Source of the DNA: Pseudanabaena mucicola FACHB-723
GTDB taxonomy: Bacteria > Cyanobacteriota > Cyanobacteriia > Pseudanabaenales > Pseudanabaenaceae
DNA: 64,000 nt
Assembly (NCBI RefSeq): GCF_014696385.1
Contig: NZ_JACJQB010000012.1
Location: 1 to 64,000, forward strand
Direction: 5' to 3'
Positions 54,287-63,141 of the stretch are shown here, piece after piece. The position numbers and the translations under genes were made by a program. The notes under the pieces are model-generated. The model did no database searches. It was not told the DNA's origin and was given only the letters and a program-made list of their open reading frames with translations. The stretch's first letter is position 1. The number at the start of each line of letters is the position of its first letter.

Positions 54287-54460
54287 ATGACTGAACCAAC
54301 TCAATTTCCACAGGCAACTGATCCTAAAATGGGATTCAACACCTATGCAGAACGTCTCAATGGGCGGGCAGCGATGATTGGATTTATTATTGCGATCGCA
54401 ATTGAGTTTGTCACGCATAAGGGTTTGTTGGCATGGCTAGGTTTAATTGATATAAGCTAG
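54287..54460 (+). CDS. single-helix high-light-inducible protein (Hlip)
   Basis: 57 residues. The sequence MGFNTYAERLNGRAAMIGF holds the Hlip motif ExxNGRxAMxGF, followed by IIAIAIEFVTHKGLLAWLGL. The chlorophyll-ligand Glu and Asn are in place. A one-helix stress protein of the thylakoid, typical of HliA/ScpB. Its ATG at 54287 follows GGATG-rich sequence. The stop is 63 nt before the lspA start. It is divergent from rpaB, a regulator of such genes. Confidence 0.93.
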   Translation: MTEPTQFPQATDPKMGFNTYAERLNGRAAMIGFIIAIAIEFVTHKGLLAWLGLIDIS

Positions 54461-54523
54461 TTGCAAATACAGGGTGGTTTATCCACCTACTTTTTAGTTA
54501 GCTTTGTAGTGCATTTTTTATCT

Positions 54524-55006
54524 ATGAGATCTGGCAAAATCGGGAACTCTCTCTACTGGATTGCGGCAATGTTGGGATTAGTTCTCGATCAAGCCTCCAA
54601 ATATCTGGTTGTGCAATACCTCAAGGAAGTGAAATCAATCCCCTTGATTGATGGGGTGTTTCATCTTACCTATGCCACCAACACAGGAGCAGCCTTTAGT
54701 CTATTTAGTGGTCAAATTGATTGGCTCAAGTGGATATCCATGATTGTGAGTCTAGGGTTGATTGCTTTTGGTATCTTTGCTAAAAATCTAACCCGATGGG
54801 AACAAGTCGGCTATGGTTGCATTTTGGCAGGAGCCGCAGGCAATGGCATCGATCGATTTGTCGCTGGCTATGTGGTTGACTTCATTGATATCAGAATCAT
54901 TAGATTTGCGATTTTTAATATTGCCGATGTGTCAATTAACGTTGGTTTGGCTTGTTTAGTCATCGCCGTAGTGTTTATGTCTAAGCAAACTAAGCCTAAG
55001 CACTAG
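54524..55006 (+). CDS. lipoprotein signal peptidase LspA
   Basis: About 160 residues from the ATG at 54524 (MRSGKIGNSLYW). Four helices; the catalytic aspartates are in NGIDRF and FNIADVSIN. The NTGAAFSLF motif is characteristic. It cleaves prolipoprotein signal peptides in the inner membrane. A TTG start at 54461 would add 21 hydrophobic residues and immediately abut the Hlip stop. The ATG is preferred but its Shine-Dalgarno is weak. Confidence 0.92.
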   Translation: MRSGKIGNSLYWIAAMLGLVLDQASKYLVVQYLKEVKSIPLIDGVFHLTYATNTGAAFSLFSGQIDWLKWISMIVSLGLIAFGIFAKNLTRWEQVGYGCILAGAAGNGIDRFVAGYVVDFIDIRIIRFAIFNIADVSINVGLACLVIAVVFMSKQTKPKH

Positions 55007-55092
55007 TATCTTCGCGTGCAATTCCCAAAAAAAACTCAAACTAGAGTTTATTTTTAAATTATTTATTAAGTTATCTACAGAGACTTAGCAAC

Positions 55093-55734
55093 ATGGCAAA
55101 TTCCCCAAAAATCGTAGTCGTCACCAATGGCAAAGGGGGGGTCGGCAAAACCACAACTGCGATCGCACTGGCGGGCATCTTGGCTCAAGAAGTAAAGGTA
55201 TTAGTCGTTGATGCTGATGTGCAGGGGAGTTTGTCTTGGTGGGTCGGGCGTAGCGACAAGGGTATGGGCTTTGATATTGCCAAAGAAATTGATCCTACCC
55301 ATCTCAAAAAATTACCAAAGCTCAGCAGTTACGATCTAGTATTGGTAGATACGCCACCCGCATTACATTCCCATGCCCTCGCGACTGTTGTTGCGATCGC
55401 AGATTATTTGGTTTTGCCAAGTCCACCTGCACCCATGGATTTAACCGCTCTAATTGATACTGTCAAAAGTACCGTTCGCCCTGCCCAAGTCCCCCATCGA
55501 GTGCTTCTGACCCGTGTTGATCCACGATGCCTCAACGAAGCTCTGGAAGCTCAAAATACTTTACAAGAAGTGGGAGTGCCTGTTTTTCATGCCTTTGTGA
55601 GGGGATACAAAGCCCATGAACGGGCTGCCCTAGAAGGAAAACTCGTCACTCAATGGAAAGGTAAAAATGCCAGAGAAGCTGAAGCTGACTATCGGCGGGT
55701 AGTGGATGAACTGAGGAGAGATATTTTGAGATAA
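55093..55734 (+). CDS. ParA/MinD-family ATPase
   Basis: 213 residues. Walker [13 protein letters not shown] with the signature Lys14 and catalytic Lys19, switch I DADVQGSLSWW and switch II LVDTPPALHS. A short, stand-alone ParA that lacks an HTH. It is followed 60 nt later by a coiled-coil protein ending in a Trp-containing tail, an arrangement like the carboxysome-positioning McdA-McdB pair or another cargo-positioning system. ParB is absent here. The cargo is not determined. Confidence 0.88.
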   Translation: MANSPKIVVVTNGKGGVGKTTTAIALAGILAQEVKVLVVDADVQGSLSWWVGRSDKGMGFDIAKEIDPTHLKKLPKLSSYDLVLVDTPPALHSHALATVVAIADYLVLPSPPAPMDLTALIDTVKSTVRPAQVPHRVLLTRVDPRCLNEALEAQNTLQEVGVPVFHAFVRGYKAHERAALEGKLVTQWKGKNAREAEADYRRVVDELRRDILR

Positions 55735-55794
55735 AAATTCCTGCCCTAATTTCACTAAAAATCCAAACAACCTTTACAAATAACCTTTAAAAAG

Positions 55795-56475
55795 ATGTCA
55801 ACTAAAAAGAAAGTCGGAATTTCAGATCTACTGCGTGATGAAGTTCATAAAGATGCGGATACCGCCGTTAGTAAACAGCCATCAGCCGACTCTTCAGAGC
55901 AAACGATTGAAGTTACCGCAGAAACCGTTAACGATGGGCTGATTAACAAGCCTGCTAGTCGTCCGACTCCTGCCATTCAAGCATCTACCAAGGTGGATGA
56001 TCGTACCCAAGCCCAAATTAAGGATCTAGAACTCTCTCTCTCTCAAGCACAACAAAGAGAGAAAGAACTGTTGCAAACCGTGGCAGATTTGGAAAAAGAT
56101 TTGAAATTCAGCCAAACTAATGTTGAGCTTTTACAAAAGTCTTTAGCCGCAATTGAAAGTCTCAAAAATGAATTAGATCAACAACTTGTGGAAGTTAAAC
56201 GCGATAATCTTCGCCTTGCCGAAGCCAATATTCAACTATCAGAGGAAGTTAAGTCTCTCGAATCTGCCAAAGAGGTAGCGCCGCCGCCATTGATTGAGCC
56301 AGTTAATTCTTCTCAGTTAGTATCGCAAAGTCCGCAAAACAATCGCGCAACTCCACGCAAGCAACCCGTCGAGCAGCCTTATCCCCATCGCGATCGCAAT
56401 CCTTATCACCGCCCCACAGGTTCTAATGAGCAATTGCAGCGCATTAATAATAAAAATATTGGCTGGATGGATTAA
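55795..56475 (+). CDS. coiled-coil partner of the ParA-type ATPase (McdB-like candidate)
   Basis: 226 residues. A basic N-terminal patch (MSTKKKVGISDLLRDEV), an acidic/disordered part, a long Gln/Leu coiled coil at about 66-155 (QIKDLELSLSQAQQREKELL...), then a Pro/Gln/Arg-rich tail ending NNKNIGWMD. A charged N-terminus, central coiled coil and conserved Trp at the very C-terminus are the described features of McdB. The ATPase just upstream has an intact signature lysine, as in type 2 McdA. The match is by architecture only; another ParA adaptor is possible. Confidence 0.5.
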   Translation: MSTKKKVGISDLLRDEVHKDADTAVSKQPSADSSEQTIEVTAETVNDGLINKPASRPTPAIQASTKVDDRTQAQIKDLELSLSQAQQREKELLQTVADLEKDLKFSQTNVELLQKSLAAIESLKNELDQQLVEVKRDNLRLAEANIQLSEEVKSLESAKEVAPPPLIEPVNSSQLVSQSPQNNRATPRKQPVEQPYPHRDRNPYHRPTGSNEQLQRINNKNIGWMD

Positions 56476-56512
56476 TCACTATAGAAACAAGCCGCGCGAA
56501 GATCGGCTTTTT

Positions 56513-57469
56513 CTATAAAGGTACAAATCCCGCACTCGTCACTAGCTCCTGACCGCGCGGCGATAGCGCAAAATCAATAAACTCCTTCACCGCAGGGCTA
56601 ACTTGTTGATTCACAGCTAGGGTAATCATCCGACTAATTGGGTAAGAGCCACTTCTAATCGCATTCATGTCTGTTGGTGCAACTCCATTTACAGGCACAA
56701 TCCTCACTATTTCCTGTCCTACTGCCTGCGACACTGTGGTGTAACTAATGCCATCGTTGCCAAGTCTTTGCAAAATGGGCGTGGTTTCATCTTGCGGCCA
56801 TGTGATGAAATTGTTGCCATCTGACGCAAAGGCTTCATCAAGTAAAACCACACTCTGAAAAAGGCTCTGAGTACCACTGGCATTAGCTCGGTTGATCACC
56901 TTAATGGGGATATTTGCACCGCCGACCTGTGACCAGTTAGTGATTTTGCCTTGATAAATATCTTTGAGTTGTGCCATCGAGAGGCTGCCCTTAAAGGGGT
57001 TATTCACGCCGATGATGATCGCTAGTGCATCACGGGCAATAGGAATAGCACGGATACCTTGGTTTACCTCATCGGCATTTAGCGATCGCGAATTTGCCGC
57101 AATCAAAACTTGACGACTAATTAAAGACTTAATACCTTGATTGCTCCCGTTTGGTCTACCATCGGGGACTCCATAGGTCGTCGGAATCGTCGGATTTTGT
57201 TGAGAATATGCAATTTGTAACTGTTTGATCAGCCGCACCATCGTTACACTGCCATCCATCGTAATTACCTTAGGATTCGGCAATGAGACATCAATATCCT
57301 GTATTGAGCTATTCGTCATTGGTGCGATCGTCGCCACCGTATTGCTGCCCGTTTGAGGATTGCCGACATTCTTCGATTGCGAAAATAATAAGTATCCACC
57401 ACCAGCAATGGCAGAAGTCACTAGAAGACTCAATCCTAAAACCAAACTCTCGTTGCCAGACTTTGCCAT
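56513..57469 (-). CDS. PstS-like phosphate-type substrate-binding protein
   Basis: 318 residues with an N-terminal hydrophobic anchor (VLGLSLLVTSAIAGGGYLLF), no lipobox Cys seen. Periplasmic binding fold: VITMDGSVTMVRLIKQLQIAY, then SRQVLIAANSRS, GVNNPFKGSLSMAQLKDIYQGKITNWSQVGG, the RANASGTQSLFQSVVL ligand loop and C-terminal FIDFALSPRGQELVTSAGFVPL. Resembles the PBP_like_2 phosphate-binding family. No pst permease nearby. Confidence 0.87.
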   Translation of the reverse strand: MAKSGNESLVLGLSLLVTSAIAGGGYLLFSQSKNVGNPQTGSNTVATIAPMTNSSIQDIDVSLPNPKVITMDGSVTMVRLIKQLQIAYSQQNPTIPTTYGVPDGRPNGSNQGIKSLISRQVLIAANSRSLNADEVNQGIRAIPIARDALAIIIGVNNPFKGSLSMAQLKDIYQGKITNWSQVGGANIPIKVINRANASGTQSLFQSVVLLDEAFASDGNNFITWPQDETTPILQRLGNDGISYTTVSQAVGQEIVRIVPVNGVAPTDMNAIRSGSYPISRMITLAVNQQVSPAVKEFIDFALSPRGQELVTSAGFVPL

Positions 57470-57719
57470 ATTAATTACTACTCGGTAATGCTGAAAAATA
57501 TAACTTTTTTCTTATCTTCGTATTATAAAAATTGCAAATAAAACGTAACATTACACTAAACGATAGATATATAGGTTAGACTATTAGCCGTAAGGTAAAA
57601 GTATTTATCGGTTGTAGCAATTGTTTTCTGTACTGACAGTTTTTTTCTGTTTCATCGTGACAAGCTTCTCTCCGACATCTCTATCTCTACATACTCATTG
57701 AATTCTTGGAGAAAGCATA
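57470..57719. other. 250-nt leader region upstream of the RRM gene
   Basis: AT-rich with no gene. Cyanobacterial RRM genes of this type (rbp) are often cold-regulated through long 5' untranslated regions, and this stretch is long enough. A Shine-Dalgarno-like GGAGAAAG lies at 57709-57716. No defined structure is claimed. Confidence 0.4.
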
Positions 57720-58052
57720 ATGTCTATTTACGTTGGTAACTTGTCCTATGAAGTTACTCAAGACCACCTAAAGCCTGTATTTGAAGATTACGGCAAGGTC
57801 ACTCGTGTTCATTTCCCTACCGATCGCGAAACTGGTCGCGCTCGTGGCTTTGCATTCGTGGAAATGAGTGCTGATGCTGAAGAAGATGCTGCCATCACTG
57901 CACTAGACGGTGCGGAATGGATGGGTCGCGTCCTCAAGGTTAACAAGGCTAAGCCTCGTGAGAACAATGATTCTTTCGGTGGTGGTAACAGAGGAGGCGG
58001 CGGTGGTCGCGGCGGTTACAACAAGTCTGGTGGCGGCGGCGGTCGTTACTAA
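57720..58052 (+). CDS. glycine-rich RNA-binding protein (RRM, Rbp type)
   Basis: 110 residues. One RRM with RNP2 IYVGNL (3-8) and RNP1 RGFAFVEM; then a Gly/Arg-rich tail (GGGNRGGGGGRGG) typical of cyanobacterial Rbp proteins. Thought to bind mRNAs and, in some strains, target photosystem messages to thylakoids or help cold growth. Followed by two tandem hairpins. Confidence 0.95.
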   Translation: MSIYVGNLSYEVTQDHLKPVFEDYGKVTRVHFPTDRETGRARGFAFVEMSADAEEDAAITALDGAEWMGRVLKVNKAKPRENNDSFGGGNRGGGGGRGGYNKSGGGGGRY

Positions 58053-58061
58053 GTCCTGAAG

Positions 58062-58090
58062 AAAAAGGCTGTGCTAAGCACAGCCTTTTT
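58062..58090 (+). terminator. 13-bp terminator after the RRM gene
   Basis: AAAAAGGCTGTGC and its exact complement around TAA, ending in TTTTT. A good intrinsic terminator. Confidence 0.9.
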
Positions 58091-58097
58091 ACTTTCT

Positions 58098-58122
58098 AGA
58101 GAGGGTGCTAAGCACTCTCTCT
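58098..58122 (+). terminator. second tandem hairpin with T-run
   Basis: AGAGAGGGTGC and GCACTCTCTCT pair with one mismatch around TAA, followed by ATTTTTTT. The same TGC-TAA-GCA loop as the first hairpin 8 nt before. Confidence 0.8.
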
Positions 58123-58165
58123 ATTTTTTTGGTATGCTGAAACGAAATATGCGGATTTGTTTTGC

Positions 58166-59908
58166 ATGGATTTATTGCAGCCATTAGGTATTGTCGTTCA
58201 GGGATCTTTAAGCGATGGCTTAGAAGTTCGACTCAATGGCGAAATTTCCGTCGAAGATATGCGCGTCGGTAAATTTTTGGTAGTTCATGGTCGGCATACG
58301 CGATTTTTTTGTATTCTGACTGATGTGACTCTTGGGACGGCTAGCCCTCGCATTTTGATGAATCCACCCGATCCTGAGAATACTTTTTTAACGGAGATTT
58401 TGGCAGGTACAGGAACGTTCGGAACAATTAACCTCACCCCGATGTTAATGTTTGTGCCTTCTAATCCCCTTGATTTATTAACCTATCACGCCGCAATTAG
58501 CAATGGAGATCGTCTCAAGAAGAACAAGCGTAAAAAAAATACCACTTACGAAGTTGTCGAAGCAACAGGTGACTTTCAACTTTTGCCAGTGAAGACAATT
58601 CCCAGTCATTTCTCACAGGTATTTGATGCGACTGAGCGTGATTTTCGGATTGTATTTGGGTGGGAAGATGATCCCCATAAGCGCAATTTTGCGATCGGGC
58701 AGCCCATTGATATGCCTGTGCCAATTTGTTTAGATCTCGATCGCTTTGTGGAGAGGAGTAACGGGGTATTTGGTAAATCGGGGACAGGGAAATCTTTTTT
58801 AACTCGCCTATTACTGTCGGGAATCATCCGTAAGCAAGCGGCGGTAAATCTAATTTTTGATATGCATTCTGAATATGGGTGGGAAGCGGCGACAGAAGGA
58901 AAAAAATTTAGCACTGTCAAAGGGCTAAGGCAGCTATTCCCTGCTCAGGTGCAGATTTATACCCTTGATCCTGATTCCACTAAGCGGCGTGGTGTACGCG
59001 ATGCACAGGAACTTTATATCAGCTATGACCAAATTGATGTCGAAGATTTGATGCTGATTCGTGATGAGTTAAATCTTTCGGAAGCCAGTTTAGAAAACGC
59101 GATTATTCTACGGAATGAATTTGGTAAAAATTGGATTTCGCGATTATTAGCAATGACTAATTCCGAAATTCAAGAATTTTGTGAGCAGAAGATGGGGAGT
59201 AAATCCTCAATCATGGCTCTCCAACGTAAATTGACCCGCCTTGATGATCTCAAATATTTACGTCCCACCTGTCCCGAAAATTATATTAAGCGGATTCTGG
59301 ACTCAATTGCGGCGGGTAAACATATTGTGATCGAGTTCGGATCACAATCCAATTTGCTCTCCTATATGTTGGCGACCAATATCATTACTAGACGGATTCA
59401 TCATTCCTATGTGCAGCAAGCTGAAAAGTTTTTGCAGACTAAAAATATTAGCGATCGCCCCCAGCAATTAACAATTACGATCGAAGAAGCCCATCGATTT
59501 CTGGCTCCGAATACGGCTAGACAGACTATTTTTGGGACGATCGCCCGTGAAATGCGGAAATATTTTGTAACTTTGCTAATTGTTGATCAGCGACCGTCGG
59601 GAATTGATAATGAAGTGATGTCGCAAATTGGTACGAGAATTACGGCTTTGCTCAATGATGAGAAAGATATTGATGCAATTTTTACAGGTGTAGCTGGTAG
59701 TGGTAATTTGCGAACAATTTTGTCGAAATTAGATTCTAAGCAACAGGCGTTAGTATTAGGTCATGCCGTACCTATGCCCGTGGTTGTCCAAACTCGCCCC
59801 TATGATGAGACTTTCTATCGCGAGATCGGCGAAGTCCCTTGGGAAGAGATTTCGACCCCAGAGGTTTTGCGGGTTGCCGAAGCTGCTAAAGCAGATTTAG
59901 GATTTTAA
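58166..59908 (+). CDS. HerA-like ATPase (HAS-barrel, DUF87)
   Basis: About 580 residues from the ATG at 58166 (MDLLQPLG). The N-terminal HAS-barrel domain (1-150) is followed by a RecA/FtsK-like ATPase: Walker A GKSGTGKS (203-210), Walker B-like LTITIEEAHRF, and an arginine finger region QIGTRIT. HerA proteins form hexameric DNA translocases, usually with NurA nuclease. No nurA adjoins it here. The closest use is DNA repair or defence, not shown by the sequence. Confidence 0.88.
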   Translation: MDLLQPLGIVVQGSLSDGLEVRLNGEISVEDMRVGKFLVVHGRHTRFFCILTDVTLGTASPRILMNPPDPENTFLTEILAGTGTFGTINLTPMLMFVPSNPLDLLTYHAAISNGDRLKKNKRKKNTTYEVVEATGDFQLLPVKTIPSHFSQVFDATERDFRIVFGWEDDPHKRNFAIGQPIDMPVPICLDLDRFVERSNGVFGKSGTGKSFLTRLLLSGIIRKQAAVNLIFDMHSEYGWEAATEGKKFSTVKGLRQLFPAQVQIYTLDPDSTKRRGVRDAQELYISYDQIDVEDLMLIRDELNLSEASLENAIILRNEFGKNWISRLLAMTNSEIQEFCEQKMGSKSSIMALQRKLTRLDDLKYLRPTCPENYIKRILDSIAAGKHIVIEFGSQSNLLSYMLATNIITRRIHHSYVQQAEKFLQTKNISDRPQQLTITIEEAHRFLAPNTARQTIFGTIAREMRKYFVTLLIVDQRPSGIDNEVMSQIGTRITALLNDEKDIDAIFTGVAGSGNLRTILSKLDSKQQALVLGHAVPMPVVVQTRPYDETFYREIGEVPWEEISTPEVLRVAEAAKADLGF

Positions 59909-59910
59909 TC

Positions 59911-59945
59911 ACAATAGATGTGGCGCTCAGAGCCACATCTATTGT
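59911..59945. repeat. 14-bp hairpin after the HerA-like gene
   Basis: ACAATAGATGTGGC and its exact complement around GCTCAGA. It lies 3 nt after the HerA-like stop and ends 24 nt before the Uma2 gene. Confidence 0.8.
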
Positions 59946-59968
59946 CTAAACAATCAGGAGGTTAAACA

Positions 59969-60568
59969 ATGACTAGTGTTGTGATTGAAAAATCCCAAGA
60001 ACAAGCTGATCCTAATTTAGGGGGAATTCCCAAACTAACCCTAGATGAGTTTTTGAGCTTGCCAGAAAATGATGAAAGTTATGAACTAGTTGATGGAGAG
60101 GCGATTAAGAAAGTGTCACCAAAATTTTTTCATTCTTCTTTGACGACTGTATTTTGGGTTGAACTTTCAGCGTGGAGTGATGGACATGGGCGGGTAAGAG
60201 TGGAATGGTCAGTAGTTTTGAAACGACGGGGTAAAGATTGGGTTCCTGTGCCTGATTTACTTTATGTTTCCCATACTCGCCTTGCAGCAGATTGGCGTGA
60301 GGATGCCCCTTGTCCTGTATTACCAGAGTTAGTGATCGAGATTGTTTCGCCCGATCAAACCTTTAATCAGTTAGCTCAAAAAGCAACCGATTATTTGAAT
60401 GCAGGTGTGGAGCGGGTCTGGGTAGTTTATCCGCCAATGCGAAGTATTACCGTATTTTTTGGCGATCGCCCACCTGAGACTTATCGCGGTGAAAGCTTAT
60501 TAACAGATGAACTATTCCCAAATTTGGCAGTTACATCAGAGCAGTTTTTTATCAAGGCAGGAATTTAA
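59969..60568 (+). CDS. Uma2-family (DUF820) putative endonuclease
   Basis: 199 residues with the PD-(D/E)xK-like DUF820 fold: DEFLSLPENDESYELVDGEAIK, then VPVPDLLYVS, and LPELVIEIVSPDQT with the acidic cluster. The family is greatly expanded in cyanobacteria; the biochemical role is not established. Preceded by AGGAGG, a strong Shine-Dalgarno at 59956-59961. Overlaps tail-to-tail by 4 nt with the dihydrouridine synthase gene. Confidence 0.9.
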   Translation: MTSVVIEKSQEQADPNLGGIPKLTLDEFLSLPENDESYELVDGEAIKKVSPKFFHSSLTTVFWVELSAWSDGHGRVRVEWSVVLKRRGKDWVPVPDLLYVSHTRLAADWREDAPCPVLPELVIEIVSPDQTFNQLAQKATDYLNAGVERVWVVYPPMRSITVFFGDRPPETYRGESLLTDELFPNLAVTSEQFFIKAGI

Positions 60569-61647
60569 TCATCGGATTCGCAACTAGGACGAGCTACTAA
60601 GTTTTCGTAAGGCTCGATCGCAAAATGGGCATCGGGATTAGTTAACAAAATGCGATCGCATAAATCAAAAAGTTCTTGCTTAGATTGGACTAAGCGCATT
60701 CCTGCTAAAAACTTGCCCTCTGGATCGATGCCTGTCCCAATAAAGTTCAAGAATTTTTTGAGACTATTCACATGGGATTTTTCCCTGAGCGTATCTTGAT
60801 AAGTAATCGTGAATAGATGTTGAATATAATTATGCACATCGGCAAGGGTAATCACTTGTACAGGTTTTCCTGCAATGCGATCGCGAATTTGTTGAAAAAT
60901 CCAAGGATTGCGAATTGCAGATCTTCCAATCATCACCCCTGCTGCGCCTGTTTCTTGTAAAACCTGTTCCGCTTTGAGATAGGAAGTAATATTGCCATTT
61001 GCCAACACGGGACAATTGACGGTCTGCACGGCACGACGGATCAAGTCATAATGCACTTCGCCACGATATAACTCTTTGACAGTGCGACCATGTAAACTTA
61101 GCAGATCAATTTGATATTGATTGATTAATTGCAATAGCTTGTCAAAATGCTCAATTGAGTCAAAACCTACGCGCATTTTCACGGTGAAAAGTCCCGAAAT
61201 TTGCGATCGCAAAGCATCAAAAATCCGCTCGATAGTTTCAGGTTCGCGCAGTAATCCACCGCCAACATTTTTACGATAAACTCGCGGCGCAGGACAGCCA
61301 AGATTAAGATCAATTCCTGCGATCGGATATTTGGTAAGTTGCTGAGCAATTCGCAACATATCAGGGATGCTTTCACCAATTAGTTGGGCAAATACGGGTC
61401 TTCCTGTCGTATTACAGGTAATTGATTTGAGAATTTTTTTATCTAAATTAGAATTAGCATAGACCCGAAAATATTCGGTCACATAATAATCGGGACAGCC
61501 ATATTCGCCGAGCATTTGCATAAAGGCAAGATCGGTAATGTCTTGCATGGGTGCGAGTGCTGTCAGTGGTTGCCCAGATAAAATTGGTGGTGGTAATAAC
61601 TGCAAACTCAAAGTGGTGTTTGGATATAGTTTTATGGTTGTTGACAA
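60565..61647 (-). CDS. tRNA-dihydrouridine synthase (Dus family)
   Basis: FMN enzyme reducing uridine in tRNA, 360 residues. ALAPMQDITDLAF starts the TIM barrel. GIDLNLGCPAPRVYRKNVGG contains the family region with the first Cys; the usual catalytic Cys two turns later is not obvious. VKMRVGFDS and LLSLHGRTVKELYRG follow, then NGNITSY and GVMIGRSAIRNPWIF bind FMN. Closest to the DusC/DusB-like group; position specificity unknown. Its start overlaps the DUF29 gene end by 16 nt. Confidence 0.9.
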   Translation of the reverse strand: MSTTIKLYPNTTLSLQLLPPPILSGQPLTALAPMQDITDLAFMQMLGEYGCPDYYVTEYFRVYANSNLDKKILKSITCNTTGRPVFAQLIGESIPDMLRIAQQLTKYPIAGIDLNLGCPAPRVYRKNVGGGLLREPETIERIFDALRSQISGLFTVKMRVGFDSIEHFDKLLQLINQYQIDLLSLHGRTVKELYRGEVHYDLIRRAVQTVNCPVLANGNITSYLKAEQVLQETGAAGVMIGRSAIRNPWIFQQIRDRIAGKPVQVITLADVHNYIQHLFTITYQDTLREKSHVNSLKKFLNFIGTGIDPEGKFLAGMRLVQSKQELFDLCDRILLTNPDAHFAIEPYENLVARPSCESDD

Positions 61648-62138
61648 GTAGGTAGAAATGCATCTATCAAAACTTGCTCAATCAGGTAGGGGCAAATATC
61701 TGGAAATATATCTAATCCTGTTTCCCTTTCAGCGCTAACGACAGCTAACTGATAGGCATCATCAAAAACATCAGCTATTGCCGCCTTCAGACTGGGATTT
61801 TGCTTGAGATGCTTTTGTAACCGTAATCTTTGTTCTTTAATCGTTAATTGCCAACTCCGCGATCGCTTACTAGGTTGAAACTGCCACTTCAAAAGGTGCA
61901 TCAATAAAATTTCTAAACGGCTTTCCAACTCCCGCCTTTCAGCACGCCCCATGTCTTCTATTTCTTCGGCTAAATGTTGAATATCAATTAATTGCAGTTG
62001 TCCAGTTCTGAGCAACCGAGACTGCTCCTGTGTCCAAGCATAAAAATCATGATCGTAATCATGCTCATCGCGGTCGGACTGATTAGGATCTGTAGGATTT
62101 GTACCATGGGGAGATAACGGCTTGGTTGCGATCGCCAT
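61632..62138 (-). CDS. DUF29 family protein
   Basis: 168 residues, helical. The segment DFYAWTQEQSRLLRTGQLQLIDIQHLAEEIEDMGRAERRELESRL and LLMHLLKWQFQP are family hallmarks. Function unknown; DUF29 is multicopy in cyanobacteria. The gene precedes and overlaps the dus gene by 16 nt. Confidence 0.88.
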   Translation of the reverse strand: MAIATKPLSPHGTNPTDPNQSDRDEHDYDHDFYAWTQEQSRLLRTGQLQLIDIQHLAEEIEDMGRAERRELESRLEILLMHLLKWQFQPSKRSRSWQLTIKEQRLRLQKHLKQNPSLKAAIADVFDDAYQLAVVSAERETGLDIFPDICPYLIEQVLIDAFLPTCQQP

Positions 62139-62190
62139 AGGTCTACACTAGCTAAGGTATAAATAAATTAACATATTAACCTTCATCCCC

Positions 62191-62832
62191 ATGAGCGATT
62201 GCCCCACTCCCTACAACAGTAAAAATACTCATAGTTCTAAGTCATCTTCCGTTAACTATGAACAGGGATCGCTCTTTAGTGAAGGAATGCAGCGTACTTC
62301 ACGACTTTATGATAGTGGTGAGAAGTATCAAATGGGAAGTCAATCTTTGCAGAACTGGAAAAATGCGATCGCAAAGTATCAGAATTCCGTCACCACAATG
62401 ATCCCCGTTCAAACCTCCCTATTTGATTTACCCAACAATCACTGCGATCCCCATGCAATTAATCCATTTGCACTACCCCTGCACCCTGCGGAGTTCTACC
62501 GTTTACCCAGCGATGATCGTGGTGATGCCTGTTTATACTTTGTGATCGATCTCACACATCCATCACAGCCACCCGTGTTACTGTATGTAGGTGAGACATG
62601 TAGTTCTCATCAAAGATGGAAAGGAACTCATGACTGTAAACGTTATCTGCTGAACTATCGAGAACTGCATATCACCCACAATATCCCGACCCAAGTTGTC
62701 ATGACCTTCTGGTGGGACGCTCCTGCCGCAACTCGCACTAGGCAAAAACTAGAGAAAATCCTCATCGAGAAATGGCGGTCACCATTTAATAAAGAGAACT
62801 GGAGCTTTTGGGGAACTCCTTTCGTCAACTAG
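62191..62832 (+). CDS. GIY-YIG-like nuclease-domain protein
   Basis: 213 residues. A 100-residue N-terminal part without a known domain (Ser/Asn-rich, with QTSLFDLP) is followed by a GIY-YIG-like domain: CLYFVIDLT (GIY position), LLYVGETCSSHQRWKG (YIG position with Gly-Glu-T), and a later LEKILIEKWRSPFNKENW with the usual Glu and Asn. The Arg of the active site may be in QRWKG. The role, DNA repair or element-borne, is unknown. Confidence 0.75.
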   Translation: MSDCPTPYNSKNTHSSKSSSVNYEQGSLFSEGMQRTSRLYDSGEKYQMGSQSLQNWKNAIAKYQNSVTTMIPVQTSLFDLPNNHCDPHAINPFALPLHPAEFYRLPSDDRGDACLYFVIDLTHPSQPPVLLYVGETCSSHQRWKGTHDCKRYLLNYRELHITHNIPTQVVMTFWWDAPAATRTRQKLEKILIEKWRSPFNKENWSFWGTPFVN

Positions 62833-62939
62833 ATCATCTAGAGCATCGACAAACCCTTTTATATTCACCTATAGGCAAAGTCTCAAGATATCTTGAACAT
62901 GTTCCTTTGCGCCACACACAATTACTAAGGACTAAATTA

Positions 62940-63137
62940 ATGTCTCAACAAAACCCTAACTCTAACTACGATGTCAATGAACTATGGTTCGTCAAATTTT
63001 TTGTGGGTAGCATGGTCTCAATCACTGTATTGACGGTAATCTTGTCATTCTTACCATCACCATCGGGCTTGAGAAATTCACCTCAAAATAAGACCGTATT
63101 ATTACTCAAACAACATCATTCACCAGCTTTTAGCTAG
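62940..63137 (+). CDS. small single-pass membrane protein
   Basis: 65 residues from the ATG at 62940 (MSQQNPNSNYDVNELWFVKFF). One hydrophobic helix (GSMVSITVLTVILSFLPSP), then a polar tail ending LLKQHHSPAFS. The frame is open from 62808, but the earlier part overlaps the GIY-YIG gene and looks spurious. No family recognised. Confidence 0.5.
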   Translation: MSQQNPNSNYDVNELWFVKFFVGSMVSITVLTVILSFLPSPSGLRNSPQNKTVLLLKQHHSPAFS

Positions 63138-63141
63138 TTGG

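Noticed and set aside
62808-62939. N-terminal extension of the small membrane protein
   Set aside because: It overlaps the GIY-YIG gene in another frame and has no family features before the ATG at 62940.
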